DNA of 40,026 nucleotides from JAFGSZ01 sp964492185 (GCA_964492185.1 CAZBJH010000019.1:1-40026), one strand, 5' to 3'; numbered from the stretch's first letter, positions 1 through 9,085 are shown. A program made the numbers and translations. The notes: generated by a model from the sequence alone, not told the origin.

Positions 1-64
1 AGTTTAATGATTCAGCACTTGGCAAAATGTTTAATTGGCCAAAGCAAAATAATACAGGCACTAA

Positions 65-1915
65 TCAATCTTCCTCCAGTTTATTCCACCATGTATATTT
101 AAGAATTATAACCCCTATCACCAGGATGCTTATTGCAATTGACATAGATGAAAATTTTCTTATAATCAGGAAGATTGGCATCGCAACGATAGCGGTCTGG
201 GTAATAATTCCAATAAAAATATTGAACATGTCCCGTTTAAAGTTTTTGTTAGCCTTAAAATCAGGGTTTTCAGCCACAACCTTATCATGTATGGGTTTCC
301 AGAAACCCCAGGGCCTTACCTTTGAATAAAAGTTCATCAATGTTCGCTCATCCGCGGGAGGCTTCATGTAAGTACCGATAAAACATCCGATCAGAGAGAT
401 CACCAGGAACAAAGGGAAGAAATATAACAATATAATATCTTCCGGGATCATTGGAAACAAAGGAGGCAATATCTCAGGGAACAGCAGGGCAGCCAAGATA
501 CCAACGGCCATCCCCCAGAAATATCCATGGCCATTAAATCTCCACCAATACCATTTCAATACATTGGCAGCTATATATCCACCCCATAAACCCGATACGA
601 TCCATTGTAAAATACTGTTAACATTTTTTGCAAATAACCCGAATAAAATGCTAATCGCCACGATAAGCAATCCTGTTAAATAATTTGTGATCTTTACCTG
701 TTTGTTGCCAGCCCCGGGGTTTATATACTTCAGATAAATGTCATTTACCATATATGCCTGGGCTGCATTCAAGGTTCCGGCAAAAGTTGAATTAAAAGCT
801 GCAAGCAATCCCGCGAGCAATAAACCTAATATTCCCACGGGGGCAAACTGATGTATGGCTGATGGAAGTATTTGTTCAAAATCAATCTGACCGGCAACAA
901 TCAGATCAAGCCTTTGATAGAATAACAGTGCAAGTACTCCAAATCCCGCTATCATAAAATAACGCACCGGATTGAGCACTACCGATACAAATCCGCTCAT
1001 CTTGGCAGCTTCCTTGGGGCTTTTGGTGGCAAGGATCTTTTGCATATCATAGTTGGGGGCAGGACCTGCAGCACTCACCAGTATACCCTTGAACAGCATC
1101 ATGCCGAAAAAGAGCGAAAACAGGGAATATCCGTCAGATGCTATCTTTTGCTTCACTTCGGGGATAATACCGCTCCAATCAAGGTCAAGCCTGAGACCGA
1201 AAAAAGGACTCGTCCATCCCTCAGGTACATTCAACTCATGGACAGCAAGTGCATTCATGGCCATTATGCCAATAACAACAGATGATATGGTCATAATAAC
1301 ATACTGCAAAACATCAGCCCATACAATACTGGTCATACCGCCCAGCACCGCGTAAAACACAGCAAATGCAGTAAAAGCTATACCATATAGATGCGGCACA
1401 AACTGGGGTTTTACGTGAAAAGGCACATACTGGGAAACGATCTCCCAGGGAATAAATATCTCTATGAATTTACCCAGCCCGATGAAACCGTATGCCAGAA
1501 AACCAAGACAGCTTATCAATGCAAATACAACAACAACATTATGCGATAACTCGGCCCCCCGGCCAAATCCAAAACGAGTGCCAATCCATTCGGCACCGGT
1601 TGTAACATTTGATCTTCGCAACCAGGCAGATAAATATACCATTAAAAAGATCTGATTAAAAACAGGCCACAACCAGGGCACCCAGATACTTTTCAAACCG
1701 TATACAAACATCAATGTAACCAGCCACATAGTACCCGAGATATCAAACATGCCTGATGCATTTGACAGTCCGAGAAGATACCATGGTAATTTATTACTGC
1801 CCAGAAGATAAGATGCTTTATTTTTATGGGCAAGTTTCTTTAATACAAGGCCAATAACAACTGTGGAAGAAAGATAAAGAAGAATAATAACAAAGTCAAT
1901 TAAGGTTAGTTTCAT
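65..1915 (-). CDS. Sodium:solute symporter family protein
   Basis: Predicted inner-membrane Na+-coupled symporter of the SSS/SGLT family, importing a small organic solute such as a sugar. The 616-residue protein is almost entirely hydrophobic helices, from an N-terminal segment (IDFVIILLYLSSTVVIGLVL) onward, with some 13-15 membrane spans. Family-like features are the unwound-helix region SNASGMFDISGTMW near residues 51-64, the GGMTSIVWADVLQ segment near residue 192, and LLAGLLAAFNSTFAGTLNAA near residue 362. The C-terminal end has two more helices and a charged tail, giving a length typical of bacterial SGLT-like members. The substrate cannot be read from sequence. The galM gene 4 kb away would fit a sugar but is not in the same transcript. 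A TAnnTTTG promoter box lies about 45 bases upstream. Confidence 0.88.
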   Translation of the reverse strand: MKLTLIDFVIILLYLSSTVVIGLVLKKLAHKNKASYLLGSNKLPWYLLGLSNASGMFDISGTMWLVTLMFVYGLKSIWVPWLWPVFNQIFLMVYLSAWLRRSNVTTGAEWIGTRFGFGRGAELSHNVVVVFALISCLGFLAYGFIGLGKFIEIFIPWEIVSQYVPFHVKPQFVPHLYGIAFTAFAVFYAVLGGMTSIVWADVLQYVIMTISSVVIGIMAMNALAVHELNVPEGWTSPFFGLRLDLDWSGIIPEVKQKIASDGYSLFSLFFGMMLFKGILVSAAGPAPNYDMQKILATKSPKEAAKMSGFVSVVLNPVRYFMIAGFGVLALLFYQRLDLIVAGQIDFEQILPSAIHQFAPVGILGLLLAGLLAAFNSTFAGTLNAAQAYMVNDIYLKYINPGAGNKQVKITNYLTGLLIVAISILFGLFAKNVNSILQWIVSGLWGGYIAANVLKWYWWRFNGHGYFWGMAVGILAALLFPEILPPLFPMIPEDIILLYFFPLFLVISLIGCFIGTYMKPPADERTLMNFYSKVRPWGFWKPIHDKVVAENPDFKANKNFKRDMFNIFIGIITQTAIVAMPIFLIIRKFSSMSIAISILVIGVIILKYTWWNKLEED

Positions 1916-1959
1916 GGTTATGTTAGGATTTATACTTACTTAGTGATTAAATTAAAGGC

Positions 1960-1967
1960 CAAAAATA
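1960..1967 (-). promoter_or_regulatory. Candidate -7 box upstream of the sodium symporter gene
   Basis: On the minus strand the sequence reads TATTTTTG, an exact match to the Bacteroidota primary-sigma -7 consensus TAnnTTTG. A weak TTTC sits about 18 bases upstream at the -33 position. Transcription starting here would give a leader of about 40 nt to the ATG at 1915. The region is AT-rich, so chance matches are likely. Confidence 0.35.
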
Positions 1968-2017
1968 ATAAAATATATCATTCGTGAAACTTAACCTAAA
2001 AGGACTAATCTCATGTG

Positions 2018-5000
2018 TTATATAACCTGCATTATTATAAAGGGTATACATGGAAATGGTACAAAAAGAAGAAGTTGATTGAATTTTCCCAGGTTTTTTA
2101 ACCGGTTTACAGCATCAGATAAGAGTATAACATATAACATAAAAGAAAGAACCCACATAACTGTTATATTGAACCATATTGTGTCTATAAACTGATAATT
2201 GAACTGTTTGACAGAGGATCCGAAACATGCACGTCCGGTATTCGATAAAGGTTCTCTGTAAACAGGAGAGGTCAGGTTTACAGGCAAAGAATCTTTAAAA
2301 TACAGGGAATTATGATCCTCTTTATCCAATAAAATATTTTCAACAGCTATATTATGATAACGGTTTCTTAATGAAGCAATATCATCATAGCCAAGCCTGT
2401 CACAACAATCTTTCAGCATTTTTGCTTTTTGTTGAGGCCCGTTCTCATATATATCATAATAAACCAATGCAAGATATGTAAGATATTCAAGAGTTTCGTT
2501 TGCTATTTCAGTGGAAAATTCACCTGTATTGAGTTGATCTGTATATTCGAAAGGAAAAACATCCGGATTTGCTGCCATCATTACCAGTCCATGACGTATG
2601 GCTGTAAGATCATATTCCAGGCTATCTTTGTGTGATGGATGATAAAGATGATAGTGAATTGCAGATTCCATCCATGGTATCAAATGATTATAATAGAATG
2701 AAGCTTCATTGGTTTGTTTTTCAATCCCGAAAATTTCCCGCTCATAAGGATTCATTGTATAATGTGCAATTAACATAGCCTCGTATGCCCATCTTGCAGG
2801 AATGATCTCACAAATAGACGGTATATCAAATAATTGTTTTTTTTCAGCGTCATAGTATGGAATGATCCCTCCCCCGAGTAATAAATTAATCAACAAAACC
2901 AAAGGAACGACTTTTCCATATATATTTGATAGTTTTGATATAAATGAGGAAAACAACAAACCCAGGATAATGCCCAATGATTCCATAGAAAACAAAACCA
3001 GCCAGTAATATAATGTCATCTCTTCAACTTGAAGAATGAGGTTACCCGTAAGCGCATAAAGAAAGCTTTGTAACAATGCAACCAAAAACAGAAATACAAT
3101 CTTGGCATTTATATAACTGAACCTGCTGTAATTTAAAAATTCCTCTTTATTTAACAGGTCTTTTTCCTTTAATATCTCCCCGGCACTCATCACCAATCCA
3201 AGGAAAAGCATAACCAAAGTGCTAAGAAAAAGATATAAAGGCAGATTATTGTTTTGTGCCGGAACATAATCACTTTCTAATGTCAATCTCGCGGATAATG
3301 CCATGATAGCCGCAACTAACGGTCCGGCAAAAAGACTAATTACGAGTTGTTTAAAATTGGAAAAACGGGTCTTAAAATTTCTCAGGCTGTAAACTGCAAA
3401 TTGTTTCCCCAATGGAGGAAGACGATAATTTCCGGGTGGCAATATCCCGGATTTTTCATTACGGATGCCGGGCAAAGTTTTATTTAAAAACTTAGTATAC
3501 CACTGTTCGGGTGAAACTTCCCGTTCTACATTATTTTCATTAATAAAATATGGCCTCTTTTTTTCAAGAATATCAATTACTCGCGCGGCACTTTGCCTGT
3601 TTTCGGTGTATCCCGGCGATTCCTGTCCCGGGTCAGTAACATCCTTAAAATAAGAAACCGCTTCTGCCGGATTACCATAATAAACCGGGTATCCGCCTTC
3701 ATCAATAACCAGGATCTTATCGAAGAGTTTAAATGCATCTTCACTTGTCTGGCTGATGCTTGTAATGATAAGCTTCCCCCTGAAAGTAAACCCGGAAAGT
3801 ACCTTAATAATAGCAGATGCATCCGCCATATTTAATCCCTCAACAGCTTCATCTACAAGTAAGATCTCAGGGTCCCTCAGAAGCTCAATCCCTGTGTTTA
3901 CCAGGCGGCGCTGACCGGGTTGTAAGTTCTTATCAAGTATACTTCCAACTTTTTTATCCCTTAAATCATAAATCTTTAAGTCATGCATTATCTCACATAC
4001 CAGTGAATCCTGTTCCTGATAGCTACGATCATGATTATACAATCCGGCCGCCAGTAAAAGATTTTCTTTCACGGTCAATGCATCAAACAGATGATCATTC
4101 TCCCTCACATAACCCATGATATTTTTCAATAAATAACTGTTATTCCTGAAATTGTAACCATTAATGATAATCTGACCCTCCTGCGGCTGAATACTTCCTG
4201 AAAGCAAATTCAGAAAAGTTGTTTTCCCAACGCCTTCATTGCCGACAATACCAATAAGTTTGCCTGACTCTTCACTAAAACTGAATGGTTTCAGTCCCCT
4301 GTTTGTTTTCCTGTTGGAATACCCGATATTTTCTGCATATAAACTGATCCGGTTAAGTCCTTTTTCACTCAGATAATAAGCTTTAAGATCCTGATAATGC
4401 AGGCTTATGTTATCATTAATTTTACAGGTTTCACCAGGAGCCAGTTTAAAAAACGACCTTTCTTCAAAAACCTTTTGATCTGCCAGCCGCCCATAAAAAA
4501 TCCCTGTATGATCGTAAAAAAATACAATGATTTTTCCCGGAAATCCGGCAAGTTCTCCGGGTGCTGAACTTTTAAATTTTTCCGGCCTGTGACTTTCAAT
4601 CCAGCTACCTTCCGGAAATAAATCATCCTTCATATCCCCCCTCAGAATAAAGGTAAACTCATGATCTGTTTCTTTCCCGGAAGTAATAAAATGAAAAAAC
4701 GATTCAAACCGGCCTGAGCGAATAAAAAGATTGTCACTTAATTTATAAAGAACTTCATATATTTCGTCATTTATCCGATCACGCGTAAAAAGAAAATCAA
4801 TCAGATATAAAAAGAGTATTAGTCTCTGGTTTGCAGTAAGATTAAAATGGAGGCAAAATCTTTCAATAGAACTAATATCATGCACACCGGTTTGTTGTTC
4901 CGGTATATTATTGTATGTTATATTTTTAAAGAAATCAAATTTACTGCCATGATATAAAGAAACACCAAACATTTCCCTGATATAATCTTCAACTGCCTTA

Positions 5001-5083
5001 ACCGTATCCGGGCGGTCATCATCAAAACTTTTACAGAAAAAAAGAATAAGCTCTGCAGTTAGCTGAGGGTTTTGCCACATCAT
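2018..5083 (-). CDS. ABC transporter ATPase-permease fusion with degenerate ATPase motifs
   Basis: An ABCG-like half transporter: an ATPase domain followed by an ABC-2 type membrane domain, with an extra N-terminal region. Residues 1-135 are helical and resemble TerB-like domains. Residues 140-245 form a beta-rich segment of unknown role. The ATPase has Walker A GNEGVGKT (281-288) and Walker B ILLVDE (407-412). The signature is LQPGQ (387-391) rather than LSGGQ, the Q-loop position has Glu (GYVREND, E328), and the switch His is Ser (TSISQ, 441-445). Membrane spans lie near residues 585-770, and a last group follows residue 960. Between them (about 780-955) is a long hydrophilic helical insert, probably outside the membrane. 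ATP binding is likely, but normal hydrolysis is uncertain. The transported substrate is unknown. The start is one of two adjacent ATGs. A foldback repeat begins only 13 bases upstream. Confidence 0.85.
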   Translation of the reverse strand: MMWQNPQLTAELILFFCKSFDDDRPDTVKAVEDYIREMFGVSLYHGSKFDFFKNITYNNIPEQQTGVHDISSIERFCLHFNLTANQRLILFLYLIDFLFTRDRINDEIYEVLYKLSDNLFIRSGRFESFFHFITSGKETDHEFTFILRGDMKDDLFPEGSWIESHRPEKFKSSAPGELAGFPGKIIVFFYDHTGIFYGRLADQKVFEERSFFKLAPGETCKINDNISLHYQDLKAYYLSEKGLNRISLYAENIGYSNRKTNRGLKPFSFSEESGKLIGIVGNEGVGKTTFLNLLSGSIQPQEGQIIINGYNFRNNSYLLKNIMGYVRENDHLFDALTVKENLLLAAGLYNHDRSYQEQDSLVCEIMHDLKIYDLRDKKVGSILDKNLQPGQRRLVNTGIELLRDPEILLVDEAVEGLNMADASAIIKVLSGFTFRGKLIITSISQTSEDAFKLFDKILVIDEGGYPVYYGNPAEAVSYFKDVTDPGQESPGYTENRQSAARVIDILEKKRPYFINENNVEREVSPEQWYTKFLNKTLPGIRNEKSGILPPGNYRLPPLGKQFAVYSLRNFKTRFSNFKQLVISLFAGPLVAAIMALSARLTLESDYVPAQNNNLPLYLFLSTLVMLFLGLVMSAGEILKEKDLLNKEEFLNYSRFSYINAKIVFLFLVALLQSFLYALTGNLILQVEEMTLYYWLVLFSMESLGIILGLLFSSFISKLSNIYGKVVPLVLLINLLLGGGIIPYYDAEKKQLFDIPSICEIIPARWAYEAMLIAHYTMNPYEREIFGIEKQTNEASFYYNHLIPWMESAIHYHLYHPSHKDSLEYDLTAIRHGLVMMAANPDVFPFEYTDQLNTGEFSTEIANETLEYLTYLALVYYDIYENGPQQKAKMLKDCCDRLGYDDIASLRNRYHNIAVENILLDKEDHNSLYFKDSLPVNLTSPVYREPLSNTGRACFGSSVKQFNYQFIDTIWFNITVMWVLSFMLYVILLSDAVNRLKNLGKFNQLLLFVPFPCIPFIIMQVI

Positions 5084-5096
5084 TTTTGGTTTATAC

Positions 5097-5275
5097 TAAT
5101 TAGTGTCTGTCCATAAAGCCCCATTTGCCGCGTTACGCTTGTCCGAAAATTGCTCATTCACGACTGGTAAACTCCGCGTTTTCGGACCGCGCGAGCCTTG
5201 CAAATGGAACCTTCTGAACAGACACATGTTCGGTAAAACATTTTGACTACTTTATAGATAGACGGACTCTAATTA
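5097..5275. repeat. Foldback repeat, sub-family A, copy 1
   Basis: An imperfect palindrome of about 179 bp. It begins TAATTAGTGTCTGTCCATAA and ends with a degenerate inverted copy (GACGGACTCTAATTA). Nested arms are visible: CCATTTGC pairs with GCAAATGG, and GTCCGAAAA with TTTTCGGAC. Further copies of this sub-family lie at 8912-9085 and, inverted, at 28170-28344. It has no coding capacity. The left end is 13 bases from the start of the ABC transporter gene, so that gene's promoter must lie inside or beyond the repeat. Confidence 0.85.
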
Positions 5276-5380
5276 ACGTAAAAAATCATGAATTTTGTTT
5301 ATAAATTGCAGAAAAAAAATTTTTCTGTTTGAAAAATTTTTATTTTATTTACATATAAATTATAATTAACTTTGATATAA

Positions 5381-5476
5381 TAAAACATCTTTATATAAAA
5401 ATAAGTTTTTTTCGTTTGATAGGGTTTAATTAGTTTTAGGTGTTTAACCCCTGGCTTTAAAACCAGGGGTTTTTTT
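5381..5476 (+). ncRNA. Candidate small RNA, upstream unit of a tandem pair
   Basis: A 32-base block (5414-5445, beginning GTTTGATAGGG) runs directly into a strong intrinsic terminator: stem AACCCCTGG (5446-5454), an 8-base loop, CCAGGGGTT (5463-5471) and seven T. The same block and terminator recur at 5608-5673. Both neighbouring genes point away from this gap, so the terminator is not needed by either and implies a transcript of its own. A TAACTTTG box at 5367-5374 fits the Bacteroidota -7 consensus and would start an RNA of about 95 nt near 5381, but no good -33 element is seen. The 5' end is a guess. Confidence 0.4.
5446..5476 (+). terminator. Intrinsic terminator, first of the tandem pair
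   Basis: A 9-bp perfect stem AACCCCTGG / CCAGGGGTT with loop CTTTAAAA, followed by seven T on the plus strand. On the minus strand the stem is followed by AAACACC, so termination is directed on plus only. No annotated plus-strand gene lies upstream within the window's gap. Confidence 0.75.
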
Positions 5477-5574
5477 ATATTATAATGATGTATATCACCT
5501 GTTACCGGTAATCAATTATATGTAATATATAATAACAAACAAATCACTTAACCGTAAATATTATAGGTTTAATT

Positions 5575-5673
5575 CAATACTGTAAATAATAAAAAATATA
5601 ATTTTTTGTTTGATAGGGTTTAATTAGTTTTAGGTGTTTTGCCCCTGACTTTAATTGTCAGGGGTTTTTTTTT
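5575..5673 (+). ncRNA. Candidate small RNA, downstream unit of a tandem pair
   Basis: This unit repeats the 32-base block of the first (5608-5639, identical). It is followed by a terminator of the same design but different stem: CCCCTGAC (5642-5649), loop TTTAATT, GTCAGGGG (5657-5664) and nine T. The stem bases change on both sides together (CTGG/CCAG in unit 1, CTGAC/GTCAG here), which shows selection for pairing. The AT-rich stretch just before the block is also similar between units. No clear promoter box was found, so the 5' end given is arbitrary. Confidence 0.4.
5642..5673 (+). terminator. Intrinsic terminator, second of the tandem pair
   Basis: An 8-bp perfect stem CCCCTGAC / GTCAGGGG with a 7-base loop, followed by nine T on the plus strand. 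It stands 210 bases upstream of galM and about 170 bases before that gene's candidate promoter box, so it would not block galM transcription from that box. Confidence 0.75.
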
Positions 5674-5844
5674 ATTTTTTTTTAAAACAAATATTTTAAT
5701 ATGTATTGTTCATGCCCGTGTTTGGGCAGATTCAAGACGCGAAAAACAGCAGTATGAAAAATGTATATTAAGATGAGTATCATCATTATATTTTTCCTTA
5801 TTGATAAAAATATCCACCTTTAGTATTATATCAGGTATTATCTT

Positions 5845-5852
5845 TATTTTTG
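5845..5852 (+). promoter_or_regulatory. Candidate -7 box of galM
   Basis: TATTTTTG matches the Bacteroidota -7 consensus TAnnTTTG, with a partial TTTA about 23 bases upstream. It would give a leader of about 25 nt to the galM ATG. It lies downstream of both orphan terminators. Confidence 0.4.
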
Positions 5853-5883
5853 TTTTTTCAAAGATTAATTAAAAGAAAATATA

Positions 5884-6930
5884 ATGGGTATAATAAAAAA
5901 ACAATTTGGAACACTGCCTGACGGACGTACTGCTGACCTTTTGAAGTTTGATAATGGCACGATTGAGATCGGCCTGACTAATTACGGAGGTATAATTACA
6001 CAACTTATCATACCTGATAAATCCGGTATGAAAGAGGATATTATTCTGGGTTTTGATGAGCTTAAAGGATATATAAATGACACCTCCTTTCATGCCGCGC
6101 TAATTGGCAGGTATGGTAACCGGATCAGGAACGCCGCTTTTACACTCGACGGGAAAGAATATAAGCTATCAGCAAATGAAGGAAATAATCACTTGCATGG
6201 CGGAAATAATGGATTTAACAGGGTCCTTTGGGATTACAAGGAAATATCGGGAACAGGATGGACCGGGATTGAACTGAGCTACCTGAGCAAAGACGGTGAA
6301 GAAGGATATCCGGGTAATGTAACTATTATTGTAGAATACAGATTAACAAATGATAATGAATTAATACTGGATTATACTGCCACAACAGACAGGTCTACAA
6401 TTATTAACCTCACCCATCACGGGTACTTCAATCTGAATGGTACGGTAAAAAATATCCATAACCATTTATTAAAATTACATTCGAACCGATTTCTTCCGGC
6501 TGATGACGAATCTATTCCATCGGGTAGTGTTGAATCTGCTGAAGGTACCGGCATGGATTTTACTGATTTTGCCAGAATCGGTGATAACCTGCAAAAACTG
6601 GATGATGAGGGAATTGACAATACATACCTGATCGACCGGAAAACCAATCAACCCGAATTGGCTGCTGAAGTATATGATCCTGATTCAGGAAGGTTTATGG
6701 AAGTAATGACAACCGAACCCGGCGTACAGCTATATACAGCCAATCACTTTGACGGATCAGTCAGGGGTAAGAATGGAAACCCCTATCAAAAGCACGATGC
6801 ATTCTGCCTTGAAACCCAGCATTATCCTAATTCACCAAATCAACCTGATTTTCCTTCTACTATTTTACGGCCCGGTGATGTATATAAGCAAAAAACCATT
6901 TTCCGGTTCAGCATAAAAGATTCTCTTTAA
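5884..6930 (+). CDS. galM: Aldose 1-epimerase (mutarotase)
   Basis: Interconverts alpha and beta anomers of aldoses such as glucose and galactose, feeding the Leloir pathway. The 348 residues match the usual family length. Diagnostic motifs are all present: NHLHGGNNGFNRVLW near residue 101, NLTHHGYFNLNG near residue 175 with the acid His, and the catalytic Glu in CLETQHYPNSPNQPDFP near residue 313. No signal peptide is evident (MGIIKKQFGTLPDG), which points to the cytoplasm. The start is the only ATG that keeps the usual N-terminus. A gene for a secreted M1-type peptidase follows after about 50 bases and may be co-transcribed, though the functions are unrelated. Confidence 0.95.
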   Translation: MGIIKKQFGTLPDGRTADLLKFDNGTIEIGLTNYGGIITQLIIPDKSGMKEDIILGFDELKGYINDTSFHAALIGRYGNRIRNAAFTLDGKEYKLSANEGNNHLHGGNNGFNRVLWDYKEISGTGWTGIELSYLSKDGEEGYPGNVTIIVEYRLTNDNELILDYTATTDRSTIINLTHHGYFNLNGTVKNIHNHLLKLHSNRFLPADDESIPSGSVESAEGTGMDFTDFARIGDNLQKLDDEGIDNTYLIDRKTNQPELAAEVYDPDSGRFMEVMTTEPGVQLYTANHFDGSVRGKNGNPYQKHDAFCLETQHYPNSPNQPDFPSTILRPGDVYKQKTIFRFSIKDSL

Positions 6931-6983
6931 AATTTACATATATTATCAGACATTATATAAAATATGGCGGCATTTGCCTGTTA

Positions 6984-8882
6984 TTGATCTTCTTTATATT
7001 AGACTCACAGGGAAATAGCTGTTACAGGTCTTTAATCCCGGACACAGGGTTATTTGCTGCTTCAGAGAATGATCATGATATAGATAACTATGATGTTAAG
7101 TTTTACTTTCTTGATATTGAAGTCAGCGACACAACTACATGGCTTACCGGGTCAACAACTATCCTGATAGAAATACTGGATAATAATACGGACAGCATTG
7201 TATTTGACATGTCAGACAGCCTGTTCACTGATTCGGTACATATTGACGATCACGCCGTATCATTTGGACGGTCTGACAATCAGATCATTGTTTATCCCTG
7301 GAGAAAAACAGAACAGGGAAGTAAATTGAAGGTAAAGATTTATTATCATGGTACCGGGCAGGGAAGCGGTTGGCTATCCGGAATATACAGCCGGTATGTT
7401 GCAGCTTATGATCTGAATGTAACCTGGACCTTATCCGAACCGTTTTCTGCTAAAAACTGGTTTCCATGCAAACAGGTACTTACAGACAAAGCGGATTCTG
7501 CATATATTTTCCTCACTATTGATTCAACCCTGAAAGCCGGATCAAACGGACTTTTAACAGGAATATCCAAATTAAATGACAATAAAGTAAGATACGAATG
7601 GAAAACATATTATCCTATTGCCTATTATCTGATCTCATTTACAGTTTCCGATTATCTTGAATATAGCTTTTATATTCCGGAAGAATCCGGTGATTCAATA
7701 TTTTTTCAAAATTACATTTATAATGATTCCGTTTACCTGGAACAAAACATAGAGAAAATTCACCGTACATCTGATATAATGCAACTTTTCAGCAACCTGT
7801 TCGGTCCTTATCCTTTCAGGGAAGAAAAATACGGACATTGTATTGCTCCTATAGGAGGTGGAATGGAACACCAGACCATGACCACCCAGGTAAATTTCAG
7901 TTTTATGCTTACAGCACATGAGTTATCCCATCAATGGTTTGGCGACCAGGTAACCTGTGCAACATGGCAGGATATCTGGATAAACGAAGGATTTGCTTCC
8001 TATTGCGAATATCTTACTAACCAATATCTTGAATCGCGGAAAGCAGCCCATATATGGATGATACAGGCGATGGATTTTGTAAAGAGCGTGCCGGACGGAA
8101 GTATTTATTTGCCCCATGAAGAAAAAGAAAACGTAAATCGTATATTTGATAACCGGTTATCTTACAAAAAGGGCGCAGTATTTATCCATATGATCCGGCA
8201 GGAACTGGATAATGATACACTATTTTTTAGCGTTTTAAAAAATTTTCAACTTGATTTTGCTAATGGTAATGCCACCGGACCGGATTTTAAAAATTATCTC
8301 GAACAGCAAACAGGCAGAGACTTTACAATATTCTTTGATCAATGGTACTTCGGAGAAGGATATCCAATTCTGAATATTAATTGGGAACAACAAAATGATA
8401 CACTCACGATATATACACTTCAAACTACATCAGTACCCGATATTACAGACCATTTTAATATTCTGATCGATTATGCTATTACCGGTTTCGATAATGATTC
8501 CGTCATACGCTTTAGAATGGAATCCAACTACAGTGAAAATAAGATATATTATCCGCATCCTGTTAGTTCAATAAGGATAGATCCTGATTACTGGCTGCTT
8601 GCTGAGGTTGAATCCATAAAGAATATCAATGACACAACATTACCCGATAAATTATTCACCGTATTTCCCAATCCGGCTAAAAACAATATCAATATTAGTT
8701 TTAAGGAAGTACGGCAAACATATAATATTGTTTTAACTGATATCAGCGGTAAAATATTCAGAATTATTGAACACAGCGGAGAATTGCTTACAGTTGATAT
8801 TTCGCCGTATCCCCAGGGTATATATATTATATTGATTAACAATGATCATTCGATGCATCCGGCAAAGTTTATTAAGATATAG
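6984..8882 (+). CDS. Secreted M1 family metallopeptidase with T9SS sorting tail
   Basis: A zinc aminopeptidase of the gluzincin M1 family. Residues 30-230 form the N-terminal beta-saddle domain. The substrate-binding motif appears as GGGMEHQTMT (291-300), where M1 enzymes usually have GxMEN. The zinc site is HELSH (312-316) with the third ligand E335 in NEGF, exactly 18 residues on. The C-terminal 75 residues are a Por-type T9SS tail (FTVFPNPAKNNINISF, then a Gly-Ile-Tyr segment and KFIKI), so export to the cell surface is expected. The start is uncertain. The first ATG/GTG/TTG in frame is the TTG used here, which cuts off a good signal-peptide N-terminus that remains open upstream (IIRHYIKYGGICLLLIFFIL). 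The real start may be a rare codon such as ATT at 6942. Confidence 0.88.
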   Translation: MIFFILDSQGNSCYRSLIPDTGLFAASENDHDIDNYDVKFYFLDIEVSDTTTWLTGSTTILIEILDNNTDSIVFDMSDSLFTDSVHIDDHAVSFGRSDNQIIVYPWRKTEQGSKLKVKIYYHGTGQGSGWLSGIYSRYVAAYDLNVTWTLSEPFSAKNWFPCKQVLTDKADSAYIFLTIDSTLKAGSNGLLTGISKLNDNKVRYEWKTYYPIAYYLISFTVSDYLEYSFYIPEESGDSIFFQNYIYNDSVYLEQNIEKIHRTSDIMQLFSNLFGPYPFREEKYGHCIAPIGGGMEHQTMTTQVNFSFMLTAHELSHQWFGDQVTCATWQDIWINEGFASYCEYLTNQYLESRKAAHIWMIQAMDFVKSVPDGSIYLPHEEKENVNRIFDNRLSYKKGAVFIHMIRQELDNDTLFFSVLKNFQLDFANGNATGPDFKNYLEQQTGRDFTIFFDQWYFGEGYPILNINWEQQNDTLTIYTLQTTSVPDITDHFNILIDYAITGFDNDSVIRFRMESNYSENKIYYPHPVSSIRIDPDYWLLAEVESIKNINDTTLPDKLFTVFPNPAKNNINISFKEVRQTYNIVLTDISGKIFRIIEHSGELLTVDISPYPQGIYIILINNDHSMHPAKFIKI

Positions 8883-8911
8883 ATTTTAATGCCGATTACT
8901 ATCTTACTTCT

Positions 8912-9085
8912 TAATTAGTGTCTGTCCATAAAGTCCCATTTGCTGCGTTACGCTTGTCCGAAAATTGCTCATTTACGACTAGTAAACTCCGCATTTTCGG
9001 ACTGCGCGAGTCTTGCAAATGGAACCTTCTGAACAGACACATGTCCGGTAAACATTTTGACTACTTTACAGATGGACTCTAATTA
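8912..9085. repeat. Foldback repeat, sub-family A, copy 2
   Basis: A 174-bp repeat closely matching 5097-5275 in the same orientation, from TAATTAGTGTCTGTCC to GGACTCTAATTA. Compared with copy 1 there are scattered substitutions and a short deletion near the right end. It lies between two convergent genes, directly beside a sub-family B copy (9104-9197). Confidence 0.85.

Noticed and set aside
5713..5728. Small perfect hairpin TGCCCGTGTTTGGGCA upstream of galM
   Set aside because: A 5-bp stem without T tract or repeats elsewhere; too small to call.
6964..6986. ATG at 6964 as the start of the M1-type peptidase
   Set aside because: It is in another frame and meets a stop after seven codons; using it would need a frameshift, while the correct frame is open through the region.
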